This document shows positions 1 to 7,277 of a stretch of 10,803 nucleotides of DNA, piece after piece (position 1 is the stretch's first letter; each line of letters begins with the position of its first letter). The notes under the pieces were generated by a model. It was not told the origin of the DNA and searched no databases. It worked only from the letters and a program-made list of their open reading frames with translations. A program made the position numbers and the translations under genes. This DNA is from Planctomycetota bacterium (GTDB taxonomy: Bacteria; Planctomycetota; GCA-002687715; DRQF01): contig JAJRYU010000673.1 in assembly GCA_024275615.1 (NCBI GenBank), positions 1 to 10,803 of the forward strand. Direction: 5' to 3'.

Positions 1-412
1 ACTGAGCCTGTGTGTTGCTTTGAACGAGACCACCGATGCGCGTATCGAAGTCGAGGCCATAGGATTCGTTCCGGATACTGTGCAAGGCGGCCAGTGCTTC
101 TGCGGCTTCTATCTGAGCACGTCCACGGGCGCCGGTAGAGCCACCCAAATCACTCATGATCAGAATGTTCTTCTGGACAGCAACAATCTGGGGCACAACG
201 AGGCTGCTGTTTGCTGCCAAGTACCTCAGCATGCGCCCTTCGACTTCAAGTCCGCCCGTGTTGCTGTCATCGATTTTCGCCACAAGCGTTGTTTCGTCAG
301 CAAAACGGAGTCTTTTGACGTCACCGACGCAGCCGCCAGTCAAGTCGTAGATGACTTCAGGTTTCTTGCCAATCAAGTCGTCAACGATCTGCTTGAGTTC
401 GTTTTCAGTCAT
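1..412 (-). CDS. Fructosamine/ribulosamine kinase family protein (FN3K-like), C-terminus cut by window edge
   Basis: Only the first 137 codons are inside the window, read leftward from ATG at 412. The family phosphorylates ketoamines (fructosamine, ribulosamine, erythrulosamine) on glycated proteins in the cytosol, and the product then breaks down and frees the amine. What is visible fits the N-lobe of this aminoglycoside-kinase-like fold: LVAKIDD near residues 43-49 (candidate ATP-binding Lys), EVEGRMLRYL near 56-65 (helix C Glu), VPQIV near 73-77, ILIMSDLGG near 83-91, and the diagnostic YGLDFDTRIGGLVQSN near residues 117-132, matching the family's fGf-x-d-x-x-iG-x-x-xQxN pattern. The ATG overlaps the upstream phosphatase stop by 4 nt (ATGA, 412-409) and has no obvious Shine-Dalgarno, so translational coupling is likely. 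The catalytic C-lobe is outside the window, so activity cannot be judged. Sugar preference is inferred; most bacterial members prefer ribulosamine or erythrulosamine. Confidence 0.87.
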   Translation of the reverse strand, partial: MTENELKQIVDDLIGKKPEVIYDLTGGCVGDVKRLRFADETTLVAKIDDSNTGGLEVEGRMLRYLAANSSLVVPQIVAVQKNILIMSDLGGSTGARGRAQIEAAEALAALHSIRNESYGLDFDTRIGGLVQSNTQAQ

Positions 413-879
413 GAATTGTTGATTTCGGCAAGAAGCCCTTGAGATGCATCTTCGATCAGATCGAGGACCAACTCGAATCCTGAATCACCTTCGCCGTAGT
501 AGGGGTCAGGAACTTCAGTCGCCTTAGTCTCGCTGGCAAAACTGAGGAAGAGCGATAATTTTTCTTGGCATCTCTTTGGCGCTTCACTTTGGAGGATTTT
601 GAGGTTGGCTTTGTCCATGGCCAAGATGTAGTCGTAGTGCTCGTAGTCGACGAGAGCGACACGTCGGGCGCGATGGCCGCTCAAGTCGTACCCACGACGG
701 CCGGCCGCCCGACGAGAACGAGGGTCAGCGCCATCACCGCAGTGGTAGGCGTGAGTGCCCGCCGAATCAACTTCAAACTCTGAGGCCAAACCAGCGTCTT
801 CGACGATCTTGGCGAAGACGTACTCGGCGGAAGGCGAGCGACAGATGTTTCCCATGCAGACGAAGAGGACTTTGGTCAT
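409..879 (-). CDS. Low-molecular-weight protein tyrosine phosphatase family (possible protein-ribulosamine-5-phosphatase)
   Basis: This is a 156-residue cytosolic phosphatase of normal family length. The P-loop VCMGNICRSP sits at residues 7-16, with the CX5R nucleophile Cys8, Arg14 and Ser15. DSAGTHAYHCG follows at 38-48, then SGHRARRV at 67-74, and the general-acid loop VPDPYYG at 123-129 (Asp125) followed by FELVLDLIEDA, a very typical C-terminus. I chose the ATG at 879 because MTKVLFVCMGN is the usual family N-terminus. An in-frame ATG at 957 would add 26 residues and overlap the upstream gene, and only weak purine-rich sequence (AGAGAA) precedes 879. The gene lies 40 bp after the sulfatase-like gene and overlaps the ketoamine kinase by 4 nt. 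In eukaryotes a close relative removes the 5-phosphate from ribulosamine-5-phosphate on proteins, and kinase-phosphatase neighbours have been noted in several bacteria. Deglycation is therefore a better guess here than tyrosine signalling, though arsenate-reductase-like or phosphotyrosine roles remain possible. Confidence 0.93.
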   Translation of the reverse strand: MTKVLFVCMGNICRSPSAEYVFAKIVEDAGLASEFEVDSAGTHAYHCGDGADPRSRRAAGRRGYDLSGHRARRVALVDYEHYDYILAMDKANLKILQSEAPKRCQEKLSLFLSFASETKATEVPDPYYGEGDSGFELVLDLIEDASQGLLAEINNS

Positions 880-919
880 TTGAATTCTCTGAATGTGGCT
901 TGCCGGGCTCATCCCTAAA

Positions 920-3900
920 CTAAATCTGGACGCCCGGCAGTTCGAGTATGACTTCATGGTCGGTTGAGAACCATGGTTCGCGCATCAAAACGAGAACAGG
1001 AAGCCACAATCCCGGTGGATTGGGCATTCTGCCAATAGTGACAATCTTGATGGTTTCCCCCACGCCGAGCCCACTTGCAGGGAAGAACCGCGAAAGCAGT
1101 CGACGGTCGTTCCCAGATGACAGATACGCACCGGTCTTTGCATTGCGAAACAACCAAGTCAGTCTCTTGCCCCAAGGCGAAACGCCACCAGCTAGGTGAA
1201 GATCACCGGCATTGGTGATCTCAACCTCGCGCGCAAAGAAGGCAAGTTGCCGTGTTGGCAAGTGCGTGGCACTTGGGTTGATCTGGACCGTGAGCTTGTA
1301 AGCGTCCAATTGGATATGGCGCTTGACGTCCTGTCCTGAGACCTTGGCCAAACTCCGGGCGTAGGCCCGCACCCAAGGTCGGGTATTTCTTTTCGAATCC
1401 AAAATCTTGCTGAGGGTTGCTTGGGCCTTTTCGGCTTGACCCAGCCGAATTTCTAAGCGCGCACTTTTGATCGCCAAGAAGGAATCTCGAACGCCCAAAT
1501 TATTAGTGATCTTGATGGCTTCAGTGATACGCGCATGGGCTTCCTGGTAGCGTCGTTCGCGAAAGCTCTCATCGGCCAGGATTTCTTGTGAGGCAGCCTG
1601 TAGGCGTTTCTGAACCGCCTGCTTCGAGAGCCTTAGGGACAAGGCTTGGCGGCAGGTTCGACGGGCTTCGGGGACGACAGAATGCGCGATTCGAGCCAAG
1701 AGCGCCAAGGAGTGCCTTCCAGTCATTTGGGCAGCGGCCTTGGCCAAGGCGATTTGGCTCCGCGGTAGCTTCATACCCAAGGCCGGGGCCGACAGGTGTT
1801 CTCGCAGGACAAGGTCGAGATCGTGATAGTGCAAGGCACTTAAAGCGCCGAGCGCATCCGTGACGGCGTCGCTCCTGTCACTGGCAAGACTGGGCATGAG
1901 CCAATGCGCCAAGCCAGTTTTTTGCACGTCAACGAGGTGGGGGGCAACGCGTAGATTCCATTCCGTCCCTGGAGCACCCAAACTATCTGTCAGAATAGTG
2001 ATGCCTTTGTGATTGCCTCTCTTGGCCAACCACAGAGCTGATTCTTGTTGTACAACTTTGTTCGGTGACTTGAGTCCAGCTTCCATGAACACAGTCAATT
2101 CCTTGTGAGGCAAGGACAGCAGAAACTCGATGCTTGCGAGTCGCACTGCTGGCGGTTGGAATTCCGAGGCCGCAAGAGCTGCAAGATCATCGTGCAGTCT
2201 CTTTTTTGTCTGAGCGTCCAAGACGTCATCCCAGTGGTCGATGTACTTGTGCTGGCGATCGAACATGATCTTGGCCATAGAGAAGACGGCATGCAGATCG
2301 TCTTGGGGAGTTGTATTCTCCAAGTCTGACAGCGAATGGCGCAGCTCTTTTATGAATTTGGTGTCCCGGTTGACCACGGGGCCCATGAAAGCGTCCAAGT
2401 AGCGGTCTAATGCCACCATGAAACTGAGCTGCTGCTTTTGGGCGGTATTCGCGAGATCAAAGTCGTTGTGTAACTCAAGGGGGTCAGAACTCAAATCGTA
2501 GTGCCGTGCTGAATTCTCACCCGCGAATTTAATCAGCTTGCCCCCGGCGTAGGTCAATGTCCTTTCGGCTTCGCGGCCAGGAAGCGGGTCACGGGGAAAA
2601 CGCTCGCTATAGTTGAAATCGGTCCATAGCTCCTCTTTTTCGAGGCCCAGAAGGAGGTTGGCCCAGTTGCGACCTTGGCGAACATCCGGGTCTTCTATCC
2701 CGAGGAGTGAGAGGATTGTCGGCGTCATGTCGACCAAACTAAAGGCCGGTGACCTTGTGCCAGCTCTCACGTGAGGAATGTGAAAAAACGCAGGGACGCG
2801 AATTTGCTCTCGGTGCAAATTGCTATTGTGAAAGCTTGTCTCATGCTCGCCAAAGGACTCGCCGTGGTCAGAGACAAAAACGATGAGTGTACGATCGGCA
2901 AGGTCGTCTCTCGCCAAGCGTTTGATGAGTGGTTTCAGTTGTGAATCAAGATAGGCGATTTCGCCGCGATAAAGGTCTCTCGGGCTGTTGCCGAATTGAA
3001 AGCGCGGATTTTCATGTTGGCGATAGACGGCATGGGCATCCATGTAGTGAGCCCACAAAAAAAACGGCTTGTCTCGGGTGGCCTTGTTGATCAGCTCAAG
3101 AGCGGATCTTGTGACGGCAGAAGCATCGAGGACTTCCTTGTTGTGAAGTGGATTCACGATGTCGAATCCAGGGCGCGTGTGACCAAAGGCGGCGTCATCG
3201 CGGATGCCGGATTCGTTGAATGCGGTGATGGCCCAAGTCGCACGCCCGCTTTCGCGGAGAAGTTCAGTCAGTAGCTTGCCGTTGAAGTACTTTCCTTTGG
3301 GATCAAATGGCCGTCGTGCCGGAGTGAAGCGGGGATAGTAGCCCGTTAGCATCGATGAGTAGGCATAGGCGCTCGTCGGATAGGGCGTATAGGCATTGTT
3401 GAGAATGATTGACTGAGATGCGAGTTTAGCAAGGGCAGGTGTCAGAGATTCCCGGCCTTGAGACTCTCTGGCCCAGTCGACCTCGTCGAATCTAAGCGTA
3501 TCAGCCGTAATGATGACGACATTCCATTGATTGCGATCGGCAGCCAATAGCGCCGAAATCCGCTCGGTTTCGTTCGTTTGTCGCATGGCTGCAACAACGA
3601 GGTCATCGGCGTTCACCAAGTCCAAGGGCGCAATCGGCACGAGTGCGTTCAGAAACAGTGTCTCCATCTCTGGGAGCACTTTCCTGGAAACGGTGAACGA
3701 CGGGCGCAGCAGTGACTCCCGAAGCACATGGATGATGGGTTGGCCCCGCAACCAACTGTGCAATCCGACCGCCGTGGCGACCAGGACCAAAGCGAGGGTG
3801 ATGAGGCGTCCAGCATGGTGGGGTACCCGATCTTCTAAGTTCGTGAAGATTCCCAAGACAAAAAGACTGTAGCTCGCTGTGGCGGCAAGAAAAGCGAGCC

Positions 3901-4513
3901 AATGGGCGTTTGGGTAGCCGCCAACGAGGAAACGGGCATCAGCGTATTGCCAAGCGAGGCCGAGCCCCAAGAAGAACAAACTGGCGACCCAGGTCCTTCG
4001 CGAGCAGGGGCTGGTTTTTGGCCAGATGATGTGGCGTATGGCAAAGAGGACGGCAAGACTCAAGAGCAACAAGGAAACGCCGATCAAGGCCAAAGCAAGA
4101 GGGAGACGTTTCGCTTCTTCGATACCGGGCAGGGCCAAAAGGGGGGGGATGAGGCCACCGAAGATAAGAGCTCCGCCGAAGAAGAGAATTGCCCCAAGCC
4201 AAGCCCTTTGGTTCTTCCTGTCCCCGAGAATCAGGCGTGCGCAGTGAATCATCGGCATAAGGACGAGAGCCAAAACCGCCGCAGATCCCATGGTTGTCAA
4301 GATGCTGGTGGCAAGGAGGAGGCCGGAATTTTGGCTAGGTTTGGCCAGGAGCCAGTCCACCAGACCCATAAACAGACCAGCAGTGGCAATGATGGCCACC
4401 GCCGTTCCCGGCTGCATCCACTCCAAACGGCAACGGACAGCGTTGGGCTCGGTCGCTGGCGTTAGGCGATCGACAGCTTGATTCATGCCGTAGAGTTTCA
4501 TTTTGCCGGTCAT
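920..4513 (-). CDS. Membrane-anchored sulfatase/phosphotransferase-fold protein with HEAT-like and TPR-like C-terminal tail
   Basis: The 1197-residue protein has about seven hydrophobic helices (roughly 35-55, 65-93, 104-128, 137-160, 174-192, 205-223, 236-252), then an alkaline-phosphatase-superfamily domain at about 331-690. Metal-site motifs are present: VIITADTLRFD at 333-343 (Asp338), WAHYMDAH at 487-494 and VSDHGESFGEH at 547-557 (Asp549, His550). The catalytic signature is unusual. At 379-391 it reads PTSAYAYSSMLTG, with Ser381 where sulfatases have the formylglycine Cys/Ser but without the Pro and Arg of CxPSR, so formylglycine formation is doubtful. Hydrolysis or group transfer using Ser/Thr, or a non-catalytic role, are alternatives. 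The tail has HEAT-like helical pairs (about 770-960), a TPR-like segment (about 985-1060) and a beta-rich end (1070-1197). The domain probably sits outside the membrane and may act on envelope glycopolymer. GAGAG lies 4 nt before the chosen ATG; ATG at 4501 is possible. It is probably the first gene of the leftward block. Confidence 0.85.
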   Translation of the reverse strand: MTGKMKLYGMNQAVDRLTPATEPNAVRCRLEWMQPGTAVAIIATAGLFMGLVDWLLAKPSQNSGLLLATSILTTMGSAAVLALVLMPMIHCARLILGDRKNQRAWLGAILFFGGALIFGGLIPPLLALPGIEEAKRLPLALALIGVSLLLLSLAVLFAIRHIIWPKTSPCSRRTWVASLFFLGLGLAWQYADARFLVGGYPNAHWLAFLAATASYSLFVLGIFTNLEDRVPHHAGRLITLALVLVATAVGLHSWLRGQPIIHVLRESLLRPSFTVSRKVLPEMETLFLNALVPIAPLDLVNADDLVVAAMRQTNETERISALLAADRNQWNVVIITADTLRFDEVDWARESQGRESLTPALAKLASQSIILNNAYTPYPTSAYAYSSMLTGYYPRFTPARRPFDPKGKYFNGKLLTELLRESGRATWAITAFNESGIRDDAAFGHTRPGFDIVNPLHNKEVLDASAVTRSALELINKATRDKPFFLWAHYMDAHAVYRQHENPRFQFGNSPRDLYRGEIAYLDSQLKPLIKRLARDDLADRTLIVFVSDHGESFGEHETSFHNSNLHREQIRVPAFFHIPHVRAGTRSPAFSLVDMTPTILSLLGIEDPDVRQGRNWANLLLGLEKEELWTDFNYSERFPRDPLPGREAERTLTYAGGKLIKFAGENSARHYDLSSDPLELHNDFDLANTAQKQQLSFMVALDRYLDAFMGPVVNRDTKFIKELRHSLSDLENTTPQDDLHAVFSMAKIMFDRQHKYIDHWDDVLDAQTKKRLHDDLAALAASEFQPPAVRLASIEFLLSLPHKELTVFMEAGLKSPNKVVQQESALWLAKRGNHKGITILTDSLGAPGTEWNLRVAPHLVDVQKTGLAHWLMPSLASDRSDAVTDALGALSALHYHDLDLVLREHLSAPALGMKLPRSQIALAKAAAQMTGRHSLALLARIAHSVVPEARRTCRQALSLRLSKQAVQKRLQAASQEILADESFRERRYQEAHARITEAIKITNNLGVRDSFLAIKSARLEIRLGQAEKAQATLSKILDSKRNTRPWVRAYARSLAKVSGQDVKRHIQLDAYKLTVQINPSATHLPTRQLAFFAREVEITNAGDLHLAGGVSPWGKRLTWLFRNAKTGAYLSSGNDRRLLSRFFPASGLGVGETIKIVTIGRMPNPPGLWLPVLVLMREPWFSTDHEVILELPGVQI

Positions 4514-4711
4514 AGCACTCTCACTGAGACTGGGTGCACCTTGATCGTGAACAAATTATCACTTGTGGGCAAGATGCGAAGGTGACTTACGTCGATGACA
4601 TAAGGTTGTGATTCTGTTACATCGGGTATGGTCGCCCTTCGAATTTGGCGTCTTTTCCTGCCGAAAGCCGATCTGCACCGTTTGATAGTTTTGTCTGTTG
4701 AGAACTCGAAG
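4514..4711. promoter_or_regulatory. Divergent spacer between the sulfatase-like gene and the glycosyltransferase
   Basis: These 198 bp separate two genes that point away from each other, so both promoters should lie here. On the leftward strand there is a fair -10 (GATAAT, 4560-4555), but the best -35 at normal spacing (CACCTT or ACCTTC near 4584-4578) is poor. I found no convincing pair for the rightward gene; TTGTGA at 4606 has no good -10 at 16-18 bp. A small inverted repeat, CTTG-TGGG-CAAG (4562-4573), lies just upstream of the leftward -10. The region shrinks to about 114 bp if the glycosyltransferase starts at 4628. Confidence 0.35.
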
Positions 4712-7234
4712 ATGCGCATCCTTCAGGTTATCCATGGGTTTCTGCCTCAGTTTCGTGGCGGCACCGAGCTTTATCTTCTTGGATTGTCACGTCAACTGCG
4801 ACAATTGGGGCATGAGGTCCACATCGTGACCGGCACGACCGACTCTGGGACTGAGTCTCATGTCGAGGACTATGTGTTTGATTCTTTCCCTGTCAAGAAA
4901 ATCGTTCTTTCCGGAAGCTACCTGGAGCATTGGACCCGATCATTTTCGCCCGAAGCATCCAGGCTTTTCGCGCAAGCTGTGGCCGAAATCAAGCCGGACA
5001 TCGTTCATGTTCAACACTGGTATCGGCTGACCCGCTCCTTGATCGAAACCTGCCATCGTATGGGCATTCCGGCGATTTGCACTCTTCATGATCTGTGGAC
5101 AACGTGTCCGCGCATTTTCCGAATTCGAGGAGAGAGCTACTGCCAACAACCTCTTAGTGGAGAGGGTTGTGCTTCTTGTGTGCCCAGATTTCCATGGATG
5201 GAAGAAACGGACGCCGCGGACGCCGTGGAACTGTTCAAAGCCGATTTTTCAAACGAGCTGGCCCTTGCCCATAGAATCATCGTGCCTTCACAGGCTCATC
5301 GCGATGTCATCGCCGATGTTGTTGACCTCCCGGCCGAGAGGGTGCAGGTCGTTCCCCATGGCACCATTGTTGGGCTCCAAGCAGAGCGTCAAAGTGGTCT
5401 GCCCCGCCGCCGAACATTTGGCGAGGCCTCCTATGAACAACCGATCCGCATGGGAATGTGGGGGCATCTTTTTCACATGAAAGGCGCCCACCTCGTCCTC
5501 GACGCCCTCCAGACCCTCAAAGAACCCCAAGCCATCGAAGTTCACATTTGGGGCCGTGTCACTGAACCTCAATACAAGGAAAGATTGGAGAATGCCGCTA
5601 CAGGTTTGAACGTCCAGTGGCACGGCGCGTTTGTGCCGGAGGACTTGAGGAAAGTCGACTTGGACCTTGCAGTTATCCCTTCTCTTTGCAGCGAGTCGTT
5701 CTCATTTGTCCTTGATGAGGCCTTCGATCTCAATCTTCCTGCCATCGTGCCGAACCGTGGTGCTCTTGCCGAGCGCGTTCAAGCAGCGGGCACGACCTTT
5801 GTCGCAGAAAATGCCCCAGACCTCGCCCGGGTCTTCAAGACCATACTCAAGAGACCTTCCCTTATCGATCGCTGGCGTTCGGCCATCAGCCCTCTTACGA
5901 CCATGGCTTGGCATGCCAAGGAAGTGCAGTACATCTACCAGCAGGTCGTGAAGAACGCCGACTCCTTGTCCTTGCGCGCTCATCCTGGCTTACCTTGGCG
6001 GCGCCTAGAGTTCCAAACCGCCTGGAATCGTCGCCAAGAAGAATTGATGTTTGGCTATTTGGGGCACATTAAGAGAGAGACCGGAAGGGGCGATCATTTC
6101 GAGGGAGAAATGCGCCAGCTGATGGCCGAAAAGGAAACTTGGGCTCAGGAACTGTCTGAGAAGGACCAGCAGATTGCCGCCAACAAAAAGACGGCTTTGG
6201 AACCCGTGCTTGAACTTTTGAGCCATGAAGTACTTGTTTTACGGCAGCTTCTCAGTCTGTCGCCAGAAGATGCTGCTCAGTTTACCTGTCAAGCTCCCGC
6301 CATTCCTGATACCGAGATTGACTTGCCGGGAATCGGCACGGTTGACGATCTTGTCACCGCCGATTCTGGGGTCATGAAAGACCATGTGATTGCCAGTCGG
6401 CGTCTTGCCGAGAATGCTCAAAAACACGAAGAACATCTGCGTGCCTTGGTTTGTGAGCATGAGACCCATGCAGCGGAATTACTGGATGCTCTCAGGGAAA
6501 AATCAGCAGCCATTTCTGTCTTGGCAGGGGAGATCCAAATCTTGCGTGCGTCCTTGTTGCTCGAAGATGAAAAGAAACGTCCTCCTCAGCGCCAGCAATT
6601 CGAGCACGACATGGCTGAGGACATCCCGGGTTTGGGGCCGGTTTCAGCGATCATCAAGGAAGATGATGCCTTGATGGCTGCCCACTTGGCGCAACTTGAG
6701 AATCACCGCGTCTTGATTGGATCCCAAGCTAAGATGGTGGAGTTCTTGGGGGACGAGATACAGCGTTTACGCCACGAGATGACCCATCTTGCCAACTCCG
6801 GCTTTGAACCTCTTCCTGAATGTCATGAAGCTCCGACTCTCGACGTCGCTGTCCCGGGCCTAGGGACGCCCTCCGAAATCAAAGTGGTGAACGACGAGAT
6901 CGTTAAGAATCTCCACCAAGGTTATCGGGAGCTGGCAGCGAAAGGAGCGGCAACTGGTGAATTGCTCGCTACACTCAAACCACTCACAGAACGCCAAACT
7001 CAGATGATTGAGCTCCTGGGCCGTCTAATTGATGAACTTCGCCGCGGTATCACGGCGCTTTTTGTCGAGGACAGCTCTTTTGAGCGGGATGGTGTTGGCG
7101 ACTTGGAAGCAATCGAGGATCATGTTCCTGGTCTTGGAGATCTCAGCACCATTCACCGCGTGGATTTAGAGCTTCTGGATACGCTCCATCATGAGGTCAA
7201 TCTATTACGGAAGAGACTCCTCGAAGAATCATAG
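4712..7234 (+). CDS. GT4-family glycosyltransferase fused to a C-terminal coiled-coil tail with PG(L/I)G repeats
   Basis: The 840-residue cytosolic or membrane-peripheral protein is a GT-B glycosyltransferase at residues 1-412. It has the acceptor-side start MRILQVIHGFLPQFRGGTE, KPDIVHVQHW (94-103), TLHDLWTTCPR (124-134), VPSQAHRDVI (191-200), a KGAHLVLDAL motif (257-266), and the donor-site EX7E pair Glu328/Glu336 in PSLCSESFSFVLDEAF. Family members transfer sugar from a nucleotide donor in glycan or glycolipid assembly; the donor here is unknown. Cys132, 144, 153 and 156 form a cluster that could bind metal. Residues 430-840 are charged, helical and repetitive: four P-G-(L/I)-G turns alternate with five L-x-x-E-(I/V)-x-x-L-R helices, an arrangement I do not recognise. 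The usual length for this family is about 380-450 residues, so the tail nearly doubles it. I start at 4712 because MRILQVI is the normal GT-B first strand; ATG 4628 would add 28 unlikely residues. Shine-Dalgarno is weak at both. Confidence 0.9.
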   Translation: MRILQVIHGFLPQFRGGTELYLLGLSRQLRQLGHEVHIVTGTTDSGTESHVEDYVFDSFPVKKIVLSGSYLEHWTRSFSPEASRLFAQAVAEIKPDIVHVQHWYRLTRSLIETCHRMGIPAICTLHDLWTTCPRIFRIRGESYCQQPLSGEGCASCVPRFPWMEETDAADAVELFKADFSNELALAHRIIVPSQAHRDVIADVVDLPAERVQVVPHGTIVGLQAERQSGLPRRRTFGEASYEQPIRMGMWGHLFHMKGAHLVLDALQTLKEPQAIEVHIWGRVTEPQYKERLENAATGLNVQWHGAFVPEDLRKVDLDLAVIPSLCSESFSFVLDEAFDLNLPAIVPNRGALAERVQAAGTTFVAENAPDLARVFKTILKRPSLIDRWRSAISPLTTMAWHAKEVQYIYQQVVKNADSLSLRAHPGLPWRRLEFQTAWNRRQEELMFGYLGHIKRETGRGDHFEGEMRQLMAEKETWAQELSEKDQQIAANKKTALEPVLELLSHEVLVLRQLLSLSPEDAAQFTCQAPAIPDTEIDLPGIGTVDDLVTADSGVMKDHVIASRRLAENAQKHEEHLRALVCEHETHAAELLDALREKSAAISVLAGEIQILRASLLLEDEKKRPPQRQQFEHDMAEDIPGLGPVSAIIKEDDALMAAHLAQLENHRVLIGSQAKMVEFLGDEIQRLRHEMTHLANSGFEPLPECHEAPTLDVAVPGLGTPSEIKVVNDEIVKNLHQGYRELAAKGAATGELLATLKPLTERQTQMIELLGRLIDELRRGITALFVEDSSFERDGVGDLEAIEDHVPGLGDLSTIHRVDLELLDTLHHEVNLLRKRLLEES
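6212..7222 (+). repeat. Protein-level repeat array (PG(L/I)G turns plus L-x-x-E-I-x-x-L-R helices) in the glycosyltransferase tail
   Basis: Four turn motifs lie at residues 539-542 (PGIG), 639-642, 715-718 and 806-809 (PGLG), each followed by about three residues, a hydrophobic residue (usually Ile) and an acidic helix start. Five related helices flank them: LELLSHEVLVLRQLL (500-514), ISVLAGEIQILRASL (601-615), VEFLGDEIQRLRHEM (676-690), IELLGRLIDELRRGI (766-780) and LDTLHHEVNLLRKRL (822-836). Three helices are followed within a few residues by an acidic ED pair. Turn-to-turn spacing is 100, 76 and 91 residues, so the copies are old and diverged; the DNA is not visibly repeated. The alternation suggests short helical bundles joined by rigid Pro-Gly turns, possibly for oligomerisation or docking. 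This is read from the sequence by eye, with no database support. Confidence 0.6.
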
Positions 7235-7277
7235 CCCTCCCGACCTCAATCTTTGTTTTCGTCTCGGAGTCTTGTTG

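Noticed and set aside
20..442. Forward open frame of 140 codons at the left edge
   Set aside because: It lies antisense to the ketoamine kinase and phosphatase start, which have clear family motifs; the forward product has none.
3603..3902. Leftward open frame of 99 codons
   Set aside because: It is an out-of-frame shadow within the sulfatase-like gene, without its own start signals or motifs.
3902..4465. Forward open frame of 187 codons
   Set aside because: It is antisense to the hydrophobic helices of the sulfatase-like protein; the product is a highly polar, low-complexity mirror of membrane codons with no domain character.
4628..4711. Upstream start for the glycosyltransferase adding 28 residues
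   Set aside because: GT-B enzymes normally begin at the first beta strand (MRILQVI), and the extra residues look like translated leader.
7235..7277. Terminator between the convergent glycosyltransferase and yraN
   Set aside because: The 43-bp gap has only a loose 4-bp CCGA/TCGG pairing and no stem followed by a T-run on either strand.
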